Below are positions 61,534 to 64,000 of a DNA stretch of 64,000 bases, piece after piece. How positions within the stretch are numbered: the first letter of the stretch is position 1; every line of letters starts with the position of its first letter. The position numbers and the translations under genes are program-made. Origin of the DNA: Nocardia vermiculata NBRC 100427 (lineage in GTDB: Bacteria; Actinomycetota; Actinomycetes; Mycobacteriales; Mycobacteriaceae); NCBI RefSeq assembly GCF_001613265.1, contig NZ_BDCA01000021.1, forward strand, positions 1-64,000. The letters are read 5' to 3'. Under the pieces are notes generated by a model. The model did not search any database, was not told the DNA's origin, and was given only the letters and a program-made list of their open reading frames with translations.

Positions 61534-63026
61534 GCTGAGATCTCCGATCGAAGCAAGGACAGGACGTCGGCGATGGTCCGGTCGGACTGATCGGCCGCAG
61601 ATCGCCATCTCTCGAGGCTTTCGGAGATATCCGCTCGTGGGGCAGACGCGTTCCGGTTCGGCGCGGCAACGTAGCGCGCGATCTCCAGACTCCCCCCGTT
61701 GGCAGTGATCTGCTCTACCGTCGCGACCGCAGCGAAATCACTCTGGTCTGTGAAGGTGCGGTACGCGTTGAGAATTTTCTGCTGGTGCGCATCATCGAGC
61801 TGGGACTGACCCATCACTCGCGAAACCTCATCCACAGCGTTGATGAACAGGACCTTGTTCCGGCGGTCCGGCGGCTTGCTCGTCCGGAGCACCACCACCG
61901 CAGCCGGCATCGGCGAGTTGTAGAACAAGCCTTCGCCGAGTCCGAGAACACATTCCACGAGATCGGATTCGACGAGACTCTGACGCATCACAGACTCGTC
62001 GCGGCGGAACAAGACCCCATGTGGGAACAGAATTGCCGCACGACCGGTTTCGGGATCAAGGCTCGCTGCGATGTGCTGGAAGAACGCGTAGTCTGCGCGG
62101 CCCTGCGGCGGCACTCCCCAGAGTTTCCGCCCGTAAGGGTCTTTCGCGAACGCTGCCCGATTCCACGCTTTGATCGAGTACGGCGGATTGGCGAGGATGA
62201 CGTCGAAGGTCTGCAGCTTGCCGGCTCCGTCGTGAAAAGCAGGCTGCGACAGCGTGTCTCCGTGGGCGATGTGTCCGTCCGTCACCCCGTGCAGAAACAG
62301 GTTCATGCGGGCGATGGCGGAGGTGCCGTAGTTGAGTTCCTGGCCGTACAGGCGCAGGTTGCGCCACTCGTCGCCCTGGCGTTTGACCTCGGCGACGGTG
62401 GAGATGAGCATGCCACCGGTGCCGCAGGTCGGGTCGTAGACCGATTCGCCGGGGCGTGGTTGCAGCATCATTGTCATCAGGTGGACCAGGGTGCGGTTGG
62501 TGTAGAACTCTTGGGCGGTGTGTCCGGAATCGTCGGCGAATTTTTTGATCAGGTATTCGTAGCCGTTGCCCAGTTCGTCTTCGGGCAGGTTGGCGATGGT
62601 CAGGGTGCGGGTGGAGAAGTGTTCGATCAGGTCCGCGAGGGTGGAGTCGGGGAGCAGGTTCTTGTTGCCCCAATCGCCGTCGCCGAAAACGCCGGGCAGG
62701 GTGTCGGGGTTGGCCGATTCGATCGAGCGCATGGCGTGCAGGATGGTGGCACCGATATTGCTTGTGACGGAACGGATATCGTTCCAGTGGCAGCCGTCGG
62801 GGATGGCGAATCGGTGGTTCTCGGGCAGGTCGGCGAGGTCTTCGTCACCGTAGATCCGCGCGGCGGCGGCGTGTTCCTCGTCGTACACGTCGGAGATGCG
62901 TTTCAGGAACACCAGCGGGAAAATGTACTGCTTGTAATCGCCGGCGTCGATGAGTCCGCGCAGGACGATGGCGGCGCCCCACAGGTAGGACTCCAGCTCG
63001 CGCTGGCTGATCCGTGTCGTGCTCAT
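61530..63026 (-). CDS. hsdM: Type I modification subunit HsdM (second copy in operon)
   Basis: 498 residues. The HsdM N-terminal helical domain (ELESYLWGAAIVLRGLIDAG) precedes the methylase domain with the SAM motif YDPTCGTGGMLIST and the catalytic motif NPPY in VILANPPYSIKAW. It methylates N6 of adenine with HsdS. The ATG at 63026 overlaps the stop of the preceding methylase gene (ATGA). Its stop overlaps the hsdS GTG. Confidence 0.93.
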   Translation of the reverse strand: MSTTRISQRELESYLWGAAIVLRGLIDAGDYKQYIFPLVFLKRISDVYDEEHAAAARIYGDEDLADLPENHRFAIPDGCHWNDIRSVTSNIGATILHAMRSIESANPDTLPGVFGDGDWGNKNLLPDSTLADLIEHFSTRTLTIANLPEDELGNGYEYLIKKFADDSGHTAQEFYTNRTLVHLMTMMLQPRPGESVYDPTCGTGGMLISTVAEVKRQGDEWRNLRLYGQELNYGTSAIARMNLFLHGVTDGHIAHGDTLSQPAFHDGAGKLQTFDVILANPPYSIKAWNRAAFAKDPYGRKLWGVPPQGRADYAFFQHIAASLDPETGRAAILFPHGVLFRRDESVMRQSLVESDLVECVLGLGEGLFYNSPMPAAVVVLRTSKPPDRRNKVLFINAVDEVSRVMGQSQLDDAHQQKILNAYRTFTDQSDFAAVATVEQITANGGSLEIARYVAAPNRNASAPRADISESLERWRSAADQSDRTIADVLSLLRSEISA

Positions 63027-64000
63027 GCCTCGGCCCCCAATCCCCACTTCGCCAATTCGGCTTCCAGGGCGGCGCGCGTGCGCGCGGCGTTCGCCTGGGC
63101 TGCTTCCAGGTTCGCCAGCGCGTCGGCCAGCGTTACAGTCTCGTCGGTGTCGGCCGGTGTCACATACAGCGGGATGTTCAGGTTGTAGCCGTTGGTGGCG
63201 ATCTCCTCGAGTTCGACGACCCGTGCGAAACCGTCCACATCGCAATATGTTTCATACGCCTCGAGCAGTTTCCGCGCGTGTTCGGGCTCGAGGGTGTTCT
63301 GGTTGCGCCCGCGCTTGAACAAGGACTCGCCGTTGATGAACAGCACCCGCCCCTGCTCTTCCGGGGTCTTTCCGCGTCGCAGAATCAACACGCAGGCGGC
63401 GAGACCGGTGCCGTAGAACAGGTTCGGCGCCAGACCGATCACCGCGTCCACCGCATCGGAGTCGAGAATGTGGGTGCGGATCTTCGCTTCGGCTCCCTGT
63501 CGGAACAACGCGCCCTGCGGTAGGACCACCGCGACCCGCCCGTCGTGCGGATCGGCGGAGGTGAGCATGTGCTGCACCCACGCCCAGTCGGCGTATCCTT
63601 TCGGCGGCACGCCGCCGAGTTCGTGCCGGCCCCACTTGTCGGTAGCCCACGCCCCTTCGCCCCAGTTCTTGAGTGAGAACGGCGGATTGGCTACTACACA
63701 ATCGAATTGGGCCAGGTGGTTGCCGCTGAAGAATCCCGGCTCACGCAGGGTGTCTTCCCGGATGATGGTGAAATCCTCGATACCGTGCAGCAGCAGGTTC
63801 ATCCGCGCGATCGCCGAGGTGGTCAGTACCTTCTCCTGGCCGTAGAGCTTGCCCCACAGCGTCTTCGGGCTGCCACCCGCGGCTTTCACGTGCTCGATGA
63901 CCTCGATCAGCATGCCACCGGTGCCGCAGGCCGGGTCGTAGACCGTCTCGCCCTCTACCGGGTCGAGGATGTTGATCAGCAGCGCCACCACCGAGCGCGG
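63023..64000 (-). CDS. hsdM: Type I modification subunit HsdM (first copy, partial)
   Basis: The C-terminal 325 residues of an N6-adenine methylase running off the right edge: YDPACGTGGMLIEVIEH for SAM binding and VVANPPFSLKNWGEGAW with NPPF, the other allowed catalytic variant. It differs from the second copy across the domain and ends with a helical, Ala-rich tail. The stop overlaps the next hsdM start. Its missing 5' end lies beyond 64000. Confidence 0.92.
   Translation of the reverse strand, partial: PRSVVALLINILDPVEGETVYDPACGTGGMLIEVIEHVKAAGGSPKTLWGKLYGQEKVLTTSAIARMNLLLHGIEDFTIIREDTLREPGFFSGNHLAQFDCVVANPPFSLKNWGEGAWATDKWGRHELGGVPPKGYADWAWVQHMLTSADPHDGRVAVVLPQGALFRQGAEAKIRTHILDSDAVDAVIGLAPNLFYGTGLAACVLILRRGKTPEEQGRVLFINGESLFKRGRNQNTLEPEHARKLLEAYETYCDVDGFARVVELEEIATNGYNLNIPLYVTPADTDETVTLADALANLEAAQANAARTRAALEAELAKWGLGAEA

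Overview
The window is high-GC DNA of a mycolic-acid actinomycete, most likely Nocardia or a close relative. The evidence is gene content and order: aftD, a DUF2613 gene, lpqI, a TetR gene, htdX-fabG4-fadA2, fadE5, a DUF3068 gene and an acyltransferase-3 gene. In Mycobacterium tuberculosis the counterparts lie together around Rv0226c-Rv0244c; here other genes separate them. GTG/TTG starts and 1-20 bp gene overlaps are common.

Layout. 1-1.4 kb: decayed IS3-type transposase, tRNA-Gly(CCC), remnant of a short-chain dehydrogenase. 1.4-7.2 kb: KstD-like flavoprotein, copper chaperone plus Tat-exported DyP peroxidase, two membrane proteins, a TetR regulator with a palindromic site. 7.3-13.9 kb: small accessory genes: IscA-like protein, winged-helix regulator/membrane protein operon with two operator palindromes, lipoprotein, hydrolase, crotonase, DUF4185 protein, methyltransferase, an exported protein made largely of 15 pentapeptide repeats, hydrolase. 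14.0-17.5 kb: arylsulfatase, HAD hydrolase and formylglycine-generating enzyme in one operon. 17.9-27.8 kb: fadE5, second DUF4185 protein, 6-phosphogluconate dehydrogenase, a 30-codon peptide, a lipase-like protein without its nucleophile, secreted protein, lipoprotein behind a LexA-type box, LpqI, TetR. 27.8-35.2 kb: DUF5685 protein with a Cys-rich tail, htdX-fabG4 divergent from fadA2, universal stress protein, isochorismate synthase. 35.3-46.8 kb: cell-envelope block (DUF2613, AftD, acyltransferase, DUF3068, flippase, large membrane protein). 46.9-50.7 kb: cobalamin riboswitch and B12-type ABC operon ending in a metallo-beta-lactamase-fold gene. 50.8-57.4 kb: MFS pump, DUF420-like protein, two divergent PucR regulators, secretory lipase. 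57.4-64 kb: type I restriction-modification operon with two hsdM genes, a frameshifted hsdS and hsdR, running off the right edge.

How parts fit. One operator type (A[AC]TTAC-N4-GAGTA) occurs at the TetR gene at 27.2 kb, between fabG4 and fadA2, and at fadE5, suggesting one repressor controls this fatty-acyl-CoA set. The sulfatase operon carries its own activating enzyme. The B12 operon sits behind its riboswitch. The AftD region looks like an arabinan/envelope assembly block. Function calls rest on recognised sequence motifs and family knowledge, not on database searches.
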